Notes: generated by a model from the sequence alone, not told the origin. DNA of 64,000 nt from Pseudoalteromonas lipolytica (GCF_001306915.1 NZ_LJTC01000018.1:1-64000), one strand, 5' to 3'; shown: positions 40,777 to 50,398, numbered from the stretch's first letter. Numbers and translations: made by a program.

Positions 40777-41199
40777 GTGGAAGACTTTAGCTTCAGCAGG
40801 GAGTTACGTCTGTTAACTCCCTCGCATTACTCTCGAATCTTTAATGAACCAGCACGCGCTGCGACTCCTTTCTTTACCCTATTAGCTAAACGCAATGACC
40901 AAACTAATCCTCGATTAGGTCTTACGGTCGCAAAAAAACGCGTTAAAAAAGCCTGTCAACGTAATCGAATTAAACGACTTGCTCGCGAAAGTTTCCGTTT
41001 AAATCAACATAAACTCGATAACATTGATATTGTGCTTATGGTTAAAAGTGGTATTGATGAACAGTCAAACGAAGAGCTGACAAAGCAACTAAATAAATTG
41101 TGGCGAAAAATTAACGAACGCTGCAAGCCTGGTGCACCTAAACCACCACCATTTAAAAAACGCCCGAATAAATCAGCTAAATCTAATAAACAAGCCTGA
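40777..41199 (+). CDS. rnpA: Ribonuclease P protein component
   Basis: 140 residues, GTG start. It is the protein cofactor of the tRNA 5'-processing ribozyme. The RNR motif is QRNRIKRLARESFR. The C-terminal 30 residues form a lysine/proline tail (KPGAPKPPPFKKRPNKSAKS), longer than the E. coli protein. It follows rpmH by 7 bases. Confidence 0.96.
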   Translation: MEDFSFSRELRLLTPSHYSRIFNEPARAATPFFTLLAKRNDQTNPRLGLTVAKKRVKKACQRNRIKRLARESFRLNQHKLDNIDIVLMVKSGIDEQSNEELTKQLNKLWRKINERCKPGAPKPPPFKKRPNKSAKSNKQA

Positions 41200-41327
41200 T
41201 AGCAATAGAATTACAGGCTTAATTAAGGTATCTTTAGCTCACCTTTTAATCATGCATTTAAAATTCTACGATGGGAATTTAAATTCATGGTATCCATTGA
41301 CTAAATTAACGCAGGGGCAGACACATC

Positions 41328-41600
41328 ATGAGGTTACTTAAACCACTTGTTGCTATTCCAAAGCGCTGTTTAGTCATGCTAATACGAGGCTATCAAAAAT
41401 GGGTAAGCCCACTATTAGGCCCGCATTGTCGTTTTAATCCAACCTGCTCTAGTTACGCTATTCAAGCAATTAATTTGCATGGAAGTGTAAAAGGCAGTTG
41501 GTTAGCTGTTAAACGCATATTAAAATGCCACCCTTTACATGCTGGTGGGGATGATCCCGTACCGGCAAAAAATCATATTAACCACCAACACGAGAAATAA
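41328..41600 (+). CDS. yidD: Membrane protein insertion efficiency factor YidD
   Basis: 90 residues. The family core GYQKWVSPLLGPHCRFNPTC then SSYA is present, together with RILKCHPLHAGGDDPVP. It is a small basic membrane-associated protein that helps YidC-dependent insertion. It lies 8 bases before yidC. A 128-base gap separates it from rnpA. Confidence 0.95.
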   Translation: MRLLKPLVAIPKRCLVMLIRGYQKWVSPLLGPHCRFNPTCSSYAIQAINLHGSVKGSWLAVKRILKCHPLHAGGDDPVPAKNHINHQHEK

Positions 41601-41608
41601 GAGCTGTT

Positions 41609-43240
41609 ATGGAATCGCAACGCACGTTTTTATTAATCGGCTTGATGCTTGTGTCGTTTTTATTATTTCAAGAATGGAATAACGACTACAACGCACCAAA
41701 GGCTGATCCAAGTGCCACAACACAAACACTAGGCGCAACAACACCAGAATCTGATGACTTTATTCCTGCATCATCTGACGGTGAAGTTCCAGCTGTAACG
41801 ACAGCAAAGCGCTCAGTTATCGATGTAACAACTGACGTATTCACTGTTAAAATTGACACCCAAGGTGGTGACATTATTGAAGCAGACCTACTTCAGTACG
41901 AAGAGGTAAAAGGCGGTGAAACACCTTTCATGCTACTTGGTGAGTTTGACGGTAAGCAATACTTCTCGCAAAGTGGCTTAATTGGTTTAAATGGCCCAGA
42001 GACAACCCTGAAAGGCCGTCCTGTTTATAAAACCACACAAAAAGCATTCACTTTAACGGGTGATGAGCTACGTGTACCACTTGAGTTTACTGACAGTAAA
42101 GGTGTGACCTTTACTAAAACTTATATCTTCAAAAAAGGCGACTACGCTGTAGATTTAGAGTACACAGTAAACAACGTAACAGCTGATCCAATTCAAGTTC
42201 AGTTATACACGCAAGTAAAACGCACAGTACAAGAAAAAGGTAGCTTAGTAGATCAAAACTACTTAGGTGCAGCATTTGGTACTGAAGAAGAGCCATACGA
42301 AAAGTACAGCTTCTCAGACATGGCTGATAAAAACCTTAACATCACTACAGCTGGCGGCTACATTGCATTTATTCAACACTACTTTGTAAGTGCGTGGGTA
42401 CCAAAGCAAGACCAACAAAATACCCTTTACAGCAAATTAGTTGCTGGTAATGCGGCAATTATTGGTACTAAAGGTGAAGCAGTTAACGTACAAGCTGGTA
42501 CGCAAGCAACACTTAGCTCAACTTATTACATGGGCCCGAAAGAGTCTGACGTACTAGAAGCAATTCACCCAGACTTAGACCTAACTGTAGACTACGGTTG
42601 GTTATGGTTTATTTCACAACCATTATTCGTACTACTTAAGTGGTTACACAGCATCCTAGGTAACTGGGGTCTAGCTATCATTGCAATCACGGTTATCGTT
42701 AAAACGGCAATGTACCCACTTACTAAAGCACAATACACGTCAATGGCGAAGATGCGTGCACTTCAGCCTAAAATGGCTGCCCTAAAAGAGAAGTATGGTG
42801 ATGACCGTCAAAAATTCGGTCAAGCTATGATGGAAATGTACCGCAAAGAAAAAGTGAACCCTATGGGTGGCTGTTTCCCGCTGTTACTACAGATGCCAAT
42901 CTTCTTAGCGTTATTCTACGTATTCTTAGAATCAACTGAGCTACGTCATGCTGAATTCGTTTTATGGTTAAATGATTTATCAGCAATGGACCCATACTAC
43001 GTATTACCGGTTTTATTTGGTTTAAGTATGTTCATCACTCAAAAGCTGCAACCTATGACGGTTACTGACCCTATGCAGCAAAAAATGATGACCTTTATGC
43101 CAGTAGTATTCTCTATTTTCTTCTTATGGTTCCCATCTGGCCTAGTACTTTACTGGTTAGTATCGAACCTTATCTCAATCGCTCAGATGCTAATCATCTA
43201 CCGCGGTATGGAGAAAAAAGGTATTAAGGTAAGAGGCTAA
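41609..43240 (+). CDS. yidC: Membrane protein insertase YidC
   Basis: 543 residues, the gammaproteobacterial length. It has an N-terminal membrane anchor (FLLIGLMLVSFLLFQEW), a large periplasmic beta domain (about 60-340), and five conserved C-terminal membrane segments with NPMGGCFPLLLQMPIFLALFY and the SGLVLYWLVSN segment. It inserts proteins, including F0 subunit c, into the inner membrane. The atp operon is 12 kb downstream. Confidence 0.98.
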   Translation: MESQRTFLLIGLMLVSFLLFQEWNNDYNAPKADPSATTQTLGATTPESDDFIPASSDGEVPAVTTAKRSVIDVTTDVFTVKIDTQGGDIIEADLLQYEEVKGGETPFMLLGEFDGKQYFSQSGLIGLNGPETTLKGRPVYKTTQKAFTLTGDELRVPLEFTDSKGVTFTKTYIFKKGDYAVDLEYTVNNVTADPIQVQLYTQVKRTVQEKGSLVDQNYLGAAFGTEEEPYEKYSFSDMADKNLNITTAGGYIAFIQHYFVSAWVPKQDQQNTLYSKLVAGNAAIIGTKGEAVNVQAGTQATLSSTYYMGPKESDVLEAIHPDLDLTVDYGWLWFISQPLFVLLKWLHSILGNWGLAIIAITVIVKTAMYPLTKAQYTSMAKMRALQPKMAALKEKYGDDRQKFGQAMMEMYRKEKVNPMGGCFPLLLQMPIFLALFYVFLESTELRHAEFVLWLNDLSAMDPYYVLPVLFGLSMFITQKLQPMTVTDPMQQKMMTFMPVVFSIFFLWFPSGLVLYWLVSNLISIAQMLIIYRGMEKKGIKVRG

Positions 43241-43254
43241 ACTCTTAACCCAAT

Positions 43255-43281
43255 AAAAAAGGCGCTAACTGCGCCTTTTTT
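43255..43281. terminator. Bidirectional terminator between yidC and the PepSY gene
   Basis: Perfect 11-bp stem AAAAAAGGCGC/GCGCCTTTTTT around TAACT. It serves yidC on the plus strand and the converging PepSY gene on the minus strand. Confidence 0.93.
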
Positions 43282-43296
43282 AATGCCTGAAAAAAG

Positions 43297-44502
43297 CTAA
43301 CCGAGAATAGGAGAATAAACTTGATTAGGCACACTGCGTTCAGTAAAGCTCAAACTCGTTGTTAGTAACGAAGCAACCACCAAGCCGATTGCAACCACCC
43401 CAGATAAACCAAGCCACTTTACAGCCGTTGATTTACGCTTAACCCTAAGCCAACTCATATAGATGCCAGCAGCGCTTACAAAGCTCATCAATGCACCAAA
43501 TAGCCCCCAAATAAGCTTAGTACCAATGCCTGAAAAGTTACCAAAGTGCAGCGGATCAGCGGTGTCTTTAATGCGTGGAAGCAGGTTTAGTTCTTCCCCT
43601 TTTTGTATGCCAAGAACTTCACCGGAGCTTGGTTTTAAATAAACCCGGTTAGCACGCAGGCGCAATAAAATATCATCGTTATAACCACGAACTTCAATAG
43701 GCTGATACGCTTTATTAGGATAACGAATATAGCGAATATCAAGACTAGGGAATGCCTGTTGAGCGGCTTCATAAGCAGCAGCTAAACTAATTGGCGATAG
43801 ACCTTTGCGAGGGCTTTGTTCCTTAAACTCACTCACAGCTGGTGGACTAGAGACATAGTGAGGTACCTTCGCGGTTTGCAGCCCATGTTCTACCAGATAC
43901 CAAACTCCTGTGATGGCCATCACAGCAATAAACCATAAACTCCAAAGCCCAAACAGCTTATGCCAATCAGACCAACTACTACGTTTATAAAGGCTTAGCG
44001 CAGCAGGCTTTTTCATAAAGCCTTGCCACCAGCGCCGATACACATAAAAACTCGAAACCAATAAAATAACGAGTAAAATACTCAAACTGGTGACGATTAA
44101 TTTACCCGTCCAGCCCATCGATAAGTTCATATGCCAGTTACGTAAAAACCGCGATATCCGCGCCCACTCTCCTTCACCGAGTAAGCGACCCGTTGCAGCA
44201 TCTAAATAAACAAAGCGAAATGAATCATCGACTTTAAGAGCCGCTTCAATGGCAAGGTAATCTTGCTTATGACGTTGGATATAAAGTAATTGAGCTTGCG
44301 GATAATGCTGATTAAGGGTGTTTTCGATAGCTAGGTAGTTAGTAGAGGCAGAAGAAGTTAATGCACGGTACTTAGCGTCTGTTAAGTACTCGAGTTCATG
44401 ACTTAACGTAGCGAGTGTTCCCGATACGCAGGTAACAAAAAGCAGGACTCCAACAAAGAGTCCTGCCCAAGAATGTAAGTTAAACCAACTTTTAGCGTTC
44501 AC
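43297..44502 (-). CDS. PepSY-associated membrane protein (iron-uptake partner)
   Basis: 401 residues with four hydrophobic segments (about 12-33, 140-165, 190-212, 345-385) of the PepSY-TM/PiuB family. Such proteins lie beside siderophore receptors and are thought to act in reduction or release of ferric siderophores at the inner membrane. The start HSWAGLFVGVLLFVTCVSGT and later GLWSLWFIAVMAITGVWYL are typical. It lies 9 bases downstream of the TonB-dependent receptor, so they form an operon. Confidence 0.9.
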   Translation of the reverse strand: MNAKSWFNLHSWAGLFVGVLLFVTCVSGTLATLSHELEYLTDAKYRALTSSASTNYLAIENTLNQHYPQAQLLYIQRHKQDYLAIEAALKVDDSFRFVYLDAATGRLLGEGEWARISRFLRNWHMNLSMGWTGKLIVTSLSILLVILLVSSFYVYRRWWQGFMKKPAALSLYKRSSWSDWHKLFGLWSLWFIAVMAITGVWYLVEHGLQTAKVPHYVSSPPAVSEFKEQSPRKGLSPISLAAAYEAAQQAFPSLDIRYIRYPNKAYQPIEVRGYNDDILLRLRANRVYLKPSSGEVLGIQKGEELNLLPRIKDTADPLHFGNFSGIGTKLIWGLFGALMSFVSAAGIYMSWLRVKRKSTAVKWLGLSGVVAIGLVVASLLTTSLSFTERSVPNQVYSPILG

Positions 44503-44511
44503 ACGCCACCA

Positions 44512-46659
44512 TTAAAAGCTGTATTTAGCACTTAAATAAACACGACGTGGTTCACCAGGAAAGTGCCCTGTTCGTTCGATAAAGCCACTGCTTGCGTATT
44601 CTTTATCAAATAGGTTCTTAACTGATAGCTGCCATTGCCAGTTATCAACGGTTGTTTGCCACGCCATGTTGTAAACAGTGTAAGGTTTAACACGTTGACC
44701 GCCTAAACTAAGCTGTTCATCAACATAATCTAAGCCTGCAGAAATAGATGACGATAAGCTAGGTAGCTCATAGCGTGTCCATATACCTAGAGTATTTTGC
44801 GGCGCGTTAGCAAATTTATCGCTATCAGGAATTTGATTGGTAATACTGTCGTTGGCTTTAGTAATACGGGTATCATTATAAGCGTAGCTTGCAGTCACTA
44901 CCCAGCTATCAGTGATGTCACCAACCACTTCAAGTTCAAAGCCCTTACTTTGTACTTCACCAACAGCAACTAAGTCATCAACGCCGTCACCTGCAACATC
45001 ACCTAATAAGCTAGGCTGCAGGATATTTTCGCGGACAATATCGTACACAGCCATATTAACAGCAAGCGTGTCTGCTAATAGTTTGGTTCTTAAGCCTAAC
45101 TCGTTAATACGGCTAGTCTCTGGCGAGAACGGACCGCCCTTTGCTGTTTCTTGATTACTCGCACTTTGCGGCACAAAGCCAGTGCCATGTAGCGCATAAG
45201 GGAAGAACATATTGTTAATATTATAGCTGGTACCAATACGGTAGGTTAAGTCGCTATCAGAAAACTCGGTTTGATTTAACAGATCTTTATCTTCAAAGCG
45301 GTCATACCTTAAACCAGCTGTCACACTCCAATTAGCGGTGATATCTAGTTGATCTTGCAAGTAGGCACCAAAGCGGGTGCTATTCGTTTTGCCAAGCCGT
45401 GGGGTAATACTATCAAGATCATAATCATCAGCAGAGGTTAAACCATACTCAGGGTTGTTAAGATCAAGTCCTGGTACTGGGCCACCTTTACTTTGTTGCG
45501 TAGCTGTACGGTAAACGCTTTCAAAATCATGTTTATACCAGTCACTACCAAACAGCACTTGATGCTGCATATTAGCAAATGCAAACTCCGCAATCGCATT
45601 AGCTGTTAAGCTAAAGCCTTCGTTCTCACGTACTTGATCACGAAACTCACGATGACTCCAATCAACAATACCGTCGTCATCTGTATCAACGAGGCCTCTT
45701 GGTTCATGGTAGTTTTGCACTTCTTTGTTATCAAAATAACGTGCTGTGACATCTGTGCGCCAAACATCATTAAACTCATGTTTTAAAGTTGCCTGATAGA
45801 CATGGGCTTCAACATTTTGAAAGTCTGTCGCCTCGTTATGATTCCAGCTAATATCAGTTAGAAAATTGCCATTATCATCAGCAGGTACACCACGTAAACG
45901 TGCCCCACCCAACTCTTGCTCTATATAAGTATACTGAGTGGTCAATTCGGTTGCACTGTTTATAAGCCACGTATAACCAAGATCAACAATGGTATTATCG
46001 CTGCTAGTATTAGCACGGAATGGCTTTTCAGTATCACGGTAAAGACCAACACGGTAAGCATGATTATCAAGTGATTCACTCAAGGTTCCTGTGCTTTCTA
46101 ATGCACCACTGAAGAAGTCATCATTACCTACTTCAACTTCAATACTGTGTTCACTGGTGAATTTAGGCTTCTTAGTTACATAGTTAATAATACCACCCGG
46201 ATTACCGCTACCGTATATAGCGCCAGCAGGTCCTTTTAAAACCGCAACTTGTTCAATATTAAATAATTGCGGCACAGCAAAGCCATTGAAAGGATCGCCC
46301 TTTACGCCATCATATAAAATCTCATCTTGGCGGAAACCACGGAATGTAACGCCCGAGTAACTAAAGGCATTAACACCAGCAATATTGCTATAAAGATCGG
46401 TAATTTGGCGAGCAGCCTGATCGCTAATCAGCTCCTGCGGCAAAATTTGAATTGACTGAGGAATTTTCTCTAACGGTGTATTAGTACGAGTAGCAAAGCT
46501 AGACTCGGTTGGGCGATATAAAGAGAACGCACGGCCAACAACTTCTATTTTTTCGAGTTCTTTTGAATCACTTTGATCCGAAGTAGTCACTTCAGTTTGA
46601 GCATGGGCAACGCCCGAAAAACCAGCAGCAAGTGCAATAAAAACAGCAGAAAGACGCAT
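44512..46659 (-). CDS. TonB-dependent siderophore receptor
   Basis: 715 residues: signal peptide (about 1-20, ending GVAHA), plug domain (about 45-160; VLKGPAGAIYGSGNPGGIINYVTKK is its signature region) and a 22-strand barrel ending YLSAKYSF. It carries ferric siderophores across the outer membrane using TonB energy. The substrate cannot be named. A Fur-like box 41 bases upstream implies iron repression. The ribosome-binding site is weak. Confidence 0.95.
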   Translation of the reverse strand: MRLSAVFIALAAGFSGVAHAQTEVTTSDQSDSKELEKIEVVGRAFSLYRPTESSFATRTNTPLEKIPQSIQILPQELISDQAARQITDLYSNIAGVNAFSYSGVTFRGFRQDEILYDGVKGDPFNGFAVPQLFNIEQVAVLKGPAGAIYGSGNPGGIINYVTKKPKFTSEHSIEVEVGNDDFFSGALESTGTLSESLDNHAYRVGLYRDTEKPFRANTSSDNTIVDLGYTWLINSATELTTQYTYIEQELGGARLRGVPADDNGNFLTDISWNHNEATDFQNVEAHVYQATLKHEFNDVWRTDVTARYFDNKEVQNYHEPRGLVDTDDDGIVDWSHREFRDQVRENEGFSLTANAIAEFAFANMQHQVLFGSDWYKHDFESVYRTATQQSKGGPVPGLDLNNPEYGLTSADDYDLDSITPRLGKTNSTRFGAYLQDQLDITANWSVTAGLRYDRFEDKDLLNQTEFSDSDLTYRIGTSYNINNMFFPYALHGTGFVPQSASNQETAKGGPFSPETSRINELGLRTKLLADTLAVNMAVYDIVRENILQPSLLGDVAGDGVDDLVAVGEVQSKGFELEVVGDITDSWVVTASYAYNDTRITKANDSITNQIPDSDKFANAPQNTLGIWTRYELPSLSSSISAGLDYVDEQLSLGGQRVKPYTVYNMAWQTTVDNWQWQLSVKNLFDKEYASSGFIERTGHFPGEPRRVYLSAKYSF

Positions 46660-46699
46660 AATAAAAAACGATAAGATTTAGAATGCGCAACATGTTAAT

Positions 46700-46718
46700 G
46701 AATATAGTTATCATTTTC
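46700..46718 (-). promoter_or_regulatory. Fur box upstream of the siderophore receptor
   Basis: On the minus strand GAAAATGATAACTATATTC matches 14 of 19 positions of the Fur consensus (GATAATGATAATCATTATC). It lies 41-59 bases before the receptor start codon, where a promoter would be. Confidence 0.72.
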
Positions 46719-46868
46719 AATGAGTGTTTATTATTAATTAAAGCTAAATAAAGTATTACTTACATCAGACTTTTGCTACCTCATTACTCAAACAGCTATT
46801 CGCATGAAATTAAGCCATAGGTTACAATAGAGCCAGCATTCATTCTTTTATTGGCATTATTTCATCGC

Positions 46869-48233
46869 ATGATTAATCAAGACACAATTGCAGCACAAGC
46901 GACCGCACCAGGACGTGGTGGGGTTGGTATTATTCGCGTCTCTGGTAGCTTAGCTAAAACAGTGGCAGAACAGATTATTGGCCGTTGTCCTAAAACGCGT
47001 TACGCAGACTATGTACCATTTAAAAGCTTGAGCGGTGAACAGCTTGACCAAGGTATTGCTATTTACTTCCAAGGGCCAAATTCATTTACCGGCGAAGACG
47101 TACTAGAACTACAAGGTCACGGCGGCCCTGTTGTATTAGATATGCTATTAAAAGAAATTAGCCAAATTGAAGGTGTACGTTTAGCAAAACCAGGTGAGTT
47201 CTCTGAGCGCGCATTTATGAATGATAAGCTTGATTTAACTCAAGCAGAGGCAATTGCCGATTTAATTAATGCAACCAGTGAACAGGCAGCAAAAAGCGCC
47301 CTCCAATCACTGCAAGGTGAATTCTCTAAACATATTGAAACGCTGGTGGAGAAAGTCATTCACCTACGTATGTATGTTGAAGCTGCGATTGATTTTCCTG
47401 ATGAAGAAATCGACTTTTTATCAGACGGTAAAGTATCCGCAGATCTCAATGCCATTATTGATCACTTAGAGAATGTAACTCAGCAAGCTAAACAAGGTAG
47501 CATCATGCGTGAAGGTATGCGTGTTGTTATTGCGGGTCGCCCTAACGCTGGTAAATCAAGCCTACTCAATGCGTTAGCTGGCCGTGATGCAGCCATCGTT
47601 ACCGAAATAGCGGGTACAACACGTGACGTATTACGCGAACATATTCACATTGATGGTATGCCACTACATATTATTGATACCGCTGGCCTGCGTGAAAGCC
47701 CAGATAAAGTAGAGCAAATTGGTATTGAACGCGCATGGGATGAAATTAACCAAGCCGATCGCGTACTATTTATGTTAGACGGCACAGACACATCAGCCAC
47801 TGATCCTCATGATATTTGGCCAGAGTTCATGGCCAAGTTACCAGAGGGGATGGGTGTTACTGTGATCCGAAATAAAGCCGATATTTCCGGTGAAAATGTC
47901 GGTATGGATGAACATGATCAATATCCGGTGATCCGTTTAAGCGCTAAAAATGCAGAGGGTATAGAGTTAGTTCGTACTCACTTAAAGGCATGTATAGGTT
48001 TCCAAGGTGCCACAGAAGGTGGATTTATGGCACGCCGTCGTCACTTAGATGCACTTGATCATGCTGCCTATCATTTAAACACAGGCAAAGAGCAATTAGA
48101 GATGCATATTGCTGGTGAGATCTTGGCTGAAGAGTTACGCCTAACTCAACAGTTCTTAAATGAGATAACGGGTGAATTTACCTCTGATGACTTGCTAGGG
48201 AAAATCTTTAGTTCGTTCTGTATCGGTAAATAA
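46869..48233 (+). CDS. mnmE: tRNA modification GTPase MnmE
   Basis: 454 residues from the ATG at 46869 (MINQDTIAAQATAPGRGGVG), the same length as E. coli. N-terminal THF-binding domain, then a G domain inserted in a helical domain: GRPNAGKSSLLN, GTTRD, DTAGLR, RNKAD. The C-terminal CIGK provides the conserved Cys. With MnmG it makes 5-carboxymethylaminomethyl-U34 in tRNA. An in-frame TTG 18 bases upstream is less likely. Confidence 0.97.
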   Translation: MINQDTIAAQATAPGRGGVGIIRVSGSLAKTVAEQIIGRCPKTRYADYVPFKSLSGEQLDQGIAIYFQGPNSFTGEDVLELQGHGGPVVLDMLLKEISQIEGVRLAKPGEFSERAFMNDKLDLTQAEAIADLINATSEQAAKSALQSLQGEFSKHIETLVEKVIHLRMYVEAAIDFPDEEIDFLSDGKVSADLNAIIDHLENVTQQAKQGSIMREGMRVVIAGRPNAGKSSLLNALAGRDAAIVTEIAGTTRDVLREHIHIDGMPLHIIDTAGLRESPDKVEQIGIERAWDEINQADRVLFMLDGTDTSATDPHDIWPEFMAKLPEGMGVTVIRNKADISGENVGMDEHDQYPVIRLSAKNAEGIELVRTHLKACIGFQGATEGGFMARRRHLDALDHAAYHLNTGKEQLEMHIAGEILAEELRLTQQFLNEITGEFTSDDLLGKIFSSFCIGK

Positions 48234-48253
48234 ATTCCGGTCATCAATATTAT

Positions 48254-48280
48254 AAAAAAGAGTCGCAAGACTCTTTTTTT
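48254..48280 (+). terminator. Rho-independent terminator after mnmE
   Basis: 11-bp stem AAAAAAGAGTC/GACTCTTTTTT with loop GCAA and extra T; it lies 20 bases after the mnmE stop. Confidence 0.95.
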
Positions 48281-48379
48281 GTTTTTAGTCCAGTAATCAA
48301 TTATCGGTTCAGGCCCTAAACCAGCCAGTAATAAACCTCATATCAATTAGTCTAGCGATGTCATTAAACGGAGGACATC

Positions 48380-49120
48380 ATGGACAAATATCAACTCTTT
48401 CACCAATTACACCACCAGCATGGGGGCTTTGTACTCGCTAATGCATGGGATCTTAGTTCAGCACAATTCATCCAAGCTGCGGGAGCTAAAGCCGTAGCAA
48501 CAACCAGCTGGGGAATTGCGGCAAGTTTAGGGTTAGCTGATGGTGAAAACATCTCTTTTCAAACTCAGTTAGCGCTGGTTAAAAGCTTAACCGAACACCT
48601 TCATATTCCACTCTCTGTGGATATAGAGTCAGGCTACAGTAACGATCCGCTGCAAATTAGCGAAAACATTTTAGCGTTAGCAAGGTTAGGAGTTGTAGGC
48701 ATCAACATAGAGGACTCAGATAAAGACACTAACGCACTGAGATCTACCGAACAGCAATGCACTATTATTCGTGAGATAAAAAAAGCACTTAACGAAAATG
48801 GCTTCGGTGGTTTATTTATAAACGCCAGAACCGATACCTACTTTGTTAGTGACTCCCCTTTTCAAGCAACATTAAAGCGAGCGAAAGCGTATCAAGATAC
48901 AGGTGCAGACGGTCTGTTTGTGCCCGGCTTAACTAACATAGAGCACATAACCAGCTTAGCTAACACAATAGATATGCCATTAAATGTGATGGCAATGAGC
49001 AATTTTAACTCAGCAAAAGCCGCTTTCGCTGGTGGTGCAAAACGGTTTTCATTGGGTAATTCGCTCTATGATCTAGTCGGTAATACGATAAAAACCAGTT
49101 TAACTCAGATCGAAAACTAA
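48380..49120 (+). CDS. Isocitrate lyase/PEP mutase superfamily protein
   Basis: 246 residues. It has the TIM-barrel of the PEP mutase/ICL family: LANAWDLSSAQFIQAAGAKAV, TTSWGIAASLG, the Mg2+-site stretch LSVDIESGYS, and INARTDTYF. The lyase signature KKCGH is absent, so it is not an isocitrate or methylisocitrate lyase. Most relatives are labelled PEP phosphonomutase-like and lack proven reactions. CGGAGGACATC precedes the ATG. It is a single gene between mnmE and mioC, away from any phosphonate gene. Confidence 0.85.
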   Translation: MDKYQLFHQLHHQHGGFVLANAWDLSSAQFIQAAGAKAVATTSWGIAASLGLADGENISFQTQLALVKSLTEHLHIPLSVDIESGYSNDPLQISENILALARLGVVGINIEDSDKDTNALRSTEQQCTIIREIKKALNENGFGGLFINARTDTYFVSDSPFQATLKRAKAYQDTGADGLFVPGLTNIEHITSLANTIDMPLNVMAMSNFNSAKAAFAGGAKRFSLGNSLYDLVGNTIKTSLTQIEN

Positions 49121-49694
49121 CTTAGCGAGCTAAAAAATCAGATCAAAACAGCTTTTAAGATCGAATTTAGCTAAAAATGTTATCCACATTTGGGGCTTTT
49201 TTAGATCTAAAGGCTGATTTGATCATAAAAAAACGCGAAAATTTGAATTTATTTTCATACAACAGCCCTTTTTGATAACTAATTTTCTTAAAAACAGCCT
49301 TTATTAGCGCTTATTTAAGTTTTTTTCGATCTATTTTATTGATCGCAAATTGCAAACCGATCGTTATCAACAAGCGATCTATCCACAAAACGATCATACT
49401 CACTATTTTTATCAGATCTGAAAATTTAAGCGCTTACACACAATTAAAGATCAACAACTTAGCAAAGTTATACAGTTTCCAATATTTAGCTTGATCAGAA
49501 CTTTCCCCAAATTTATTAACAGCTTGATCAAAGGGTTTGATTTATGAATAAAAATAAAAAACCATTAAAAACAGTAGATTATAAAAAGCATTGAATTAAA
49601 GCTGTCATTTTAAGCAGAAAAACTTATTCAGATCGTAATTCAAAGCTTTACTCACACCCTAACTTAGTTATCATGTGGCCACTTATTTCTATAC
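49121..49694. promoter_or_regulatory. DnaA-box and GATC-rich region upstream of mioC
   Basis: A 574-base gene-free region with 14 GATC sites, about six times the chance number. It has a perfect DnaA box TTATCCACA at 49180-49188 (+) and two near-boxes in a tight group at 49364-49372 (TTATCAACA) and 49379-49387 (CTATCCACA). The E. coli mioC promoter also binds DnaA, but this region is larger. It may titrate DnaA, regulate mioC or be an accessory part of the origin. Confidence 0.7.
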
Positions 49695-50156
49695 ATGATC
49701 AATCACATGCAATCAGTAAATATCATCGTTGGCAGCCAAATGGGATCTGCAGAATACGTGGCAGAGCAACTAGCAGAAGCCCTTGAACAACAAGGGATCC
49801 AAGTGCAGCTTCATGAACAGCCTGTATTTGATGATATTGATCAGCAAGATACTATTTGGTTGTTATGTACTTCTACATACGGCGCGGGAGACTACCCAGA
49901 GAACCTACTGCCATTTGTTGAGTCTATTAACCAACAGGCTGATCTTAAAGGATTAAACTACAGTGTGATCGGATTAGGTGACACTAGTTACGACACCTAT
50001 AACTATGCAGGCCGTAATCTAGATGAGTTATTAGCTAATAAAGGCGCAAACCGCGTGGCAGAACGCTTAGAGCTAAATATTCTTGATGAAGCATTGCCAG
50101 AAGACACGGCATTAGCCTGGTTACCAAGCTGGATCGAATCAGCAGGGCTCAATTAA
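49695..50156 (+). CDS. mioC: Flavodoxin-like protein MioC
   Basis: 153 residues. Flavodoxin fold with the FMN phosphate loop GSQMGSAEYVAEQL and the isoalloxazine loops CTSTYGAGDYPENL and GLGDTSYDTYNYAG. MioC is a cytoplasmic FMN electron carrier (linked to biotin synthase activity in E. coli). The start may be 49695 or the ATG 12 bases later (MQSVNIIVGS); neither has a strong ribosome-binding site. It borders oriC as in E. coli. Confidence 0.93.
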   Translation: MINHMQSVNIIVGSQMGSAEYVAEQLAEALEQQGIQVQLHEQPVFDDIDQQDTIWLLCTSTYGAGDYPENLLPFVESINQQADLKGLNYSVIGLGDTSYDTYNYAGRNLDELLANKGANRVAERLELNILDEALPEDTALAWLPSWIESAGLN

Positions 50157-50219
50157 GCCGATCGGTATTGATCGTTGTTATAAAAGTTACCCACAATTTA
50201 CTGATAATTTAGATCAGAT

Positions 50220-50228
50220 TGTGGATAA
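50220..50228 (-). promoter_or_regulatory. oriC DnaA box, R4-like
   Basis: TGTGGATAA on the plus strand is a perfect TTATCCACA on the minus strand. It is the mioC-proximal strong box, in the position and orientation of E. coli R4. Confidence 0.92.
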
Positions 50229-50258
50229 ACACTGATCTAACTGCGATTTTAACCTAGT

Positions 50259-50273
50259 TTATCCCTTGGATAA
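50259..50273. promoter_or_regulatory. oriC dyad of two half DnaA boxes
   Basis: TTATCC-CTT-GGATAA is a perfect inverted repeat of the DnaA-box first half, between the R4-like and R2-like boxes, where E. coli has R3 (TTATCCAAA). It could hold two weak DnaA contacts. Confidence 0.6.
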
Positions 50274-50292
50274 GATCCAATCGATATTGCCC

Positions 50293-50301
50293 TGTGTATA
50301 A
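50293..50301 (-). promoter_or_regulatory. oriC DnaA box, R2-like
   Basis: TGTGTATAA (TTATACACA on the minus strand) is identical to E. coli R2. It begins 73 bases after the R4-like box. Confidence 0.9.
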
Positions 50302-50398
50302 ATAGCCCTTTTGATCAAAGCTTTTACGCGGGAAGATCCGATCATATTAACACCTTTAGATCTGCGTTAAGATCATGTTTTAAATAGTAAAGCGAGCA

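Noticed and set aside
41132..41341. Open frame between rnpA and yidD
   Set aside because: It overlaps the rnpA 3' end in another frame and lacks a ribosome-binding site or family match.
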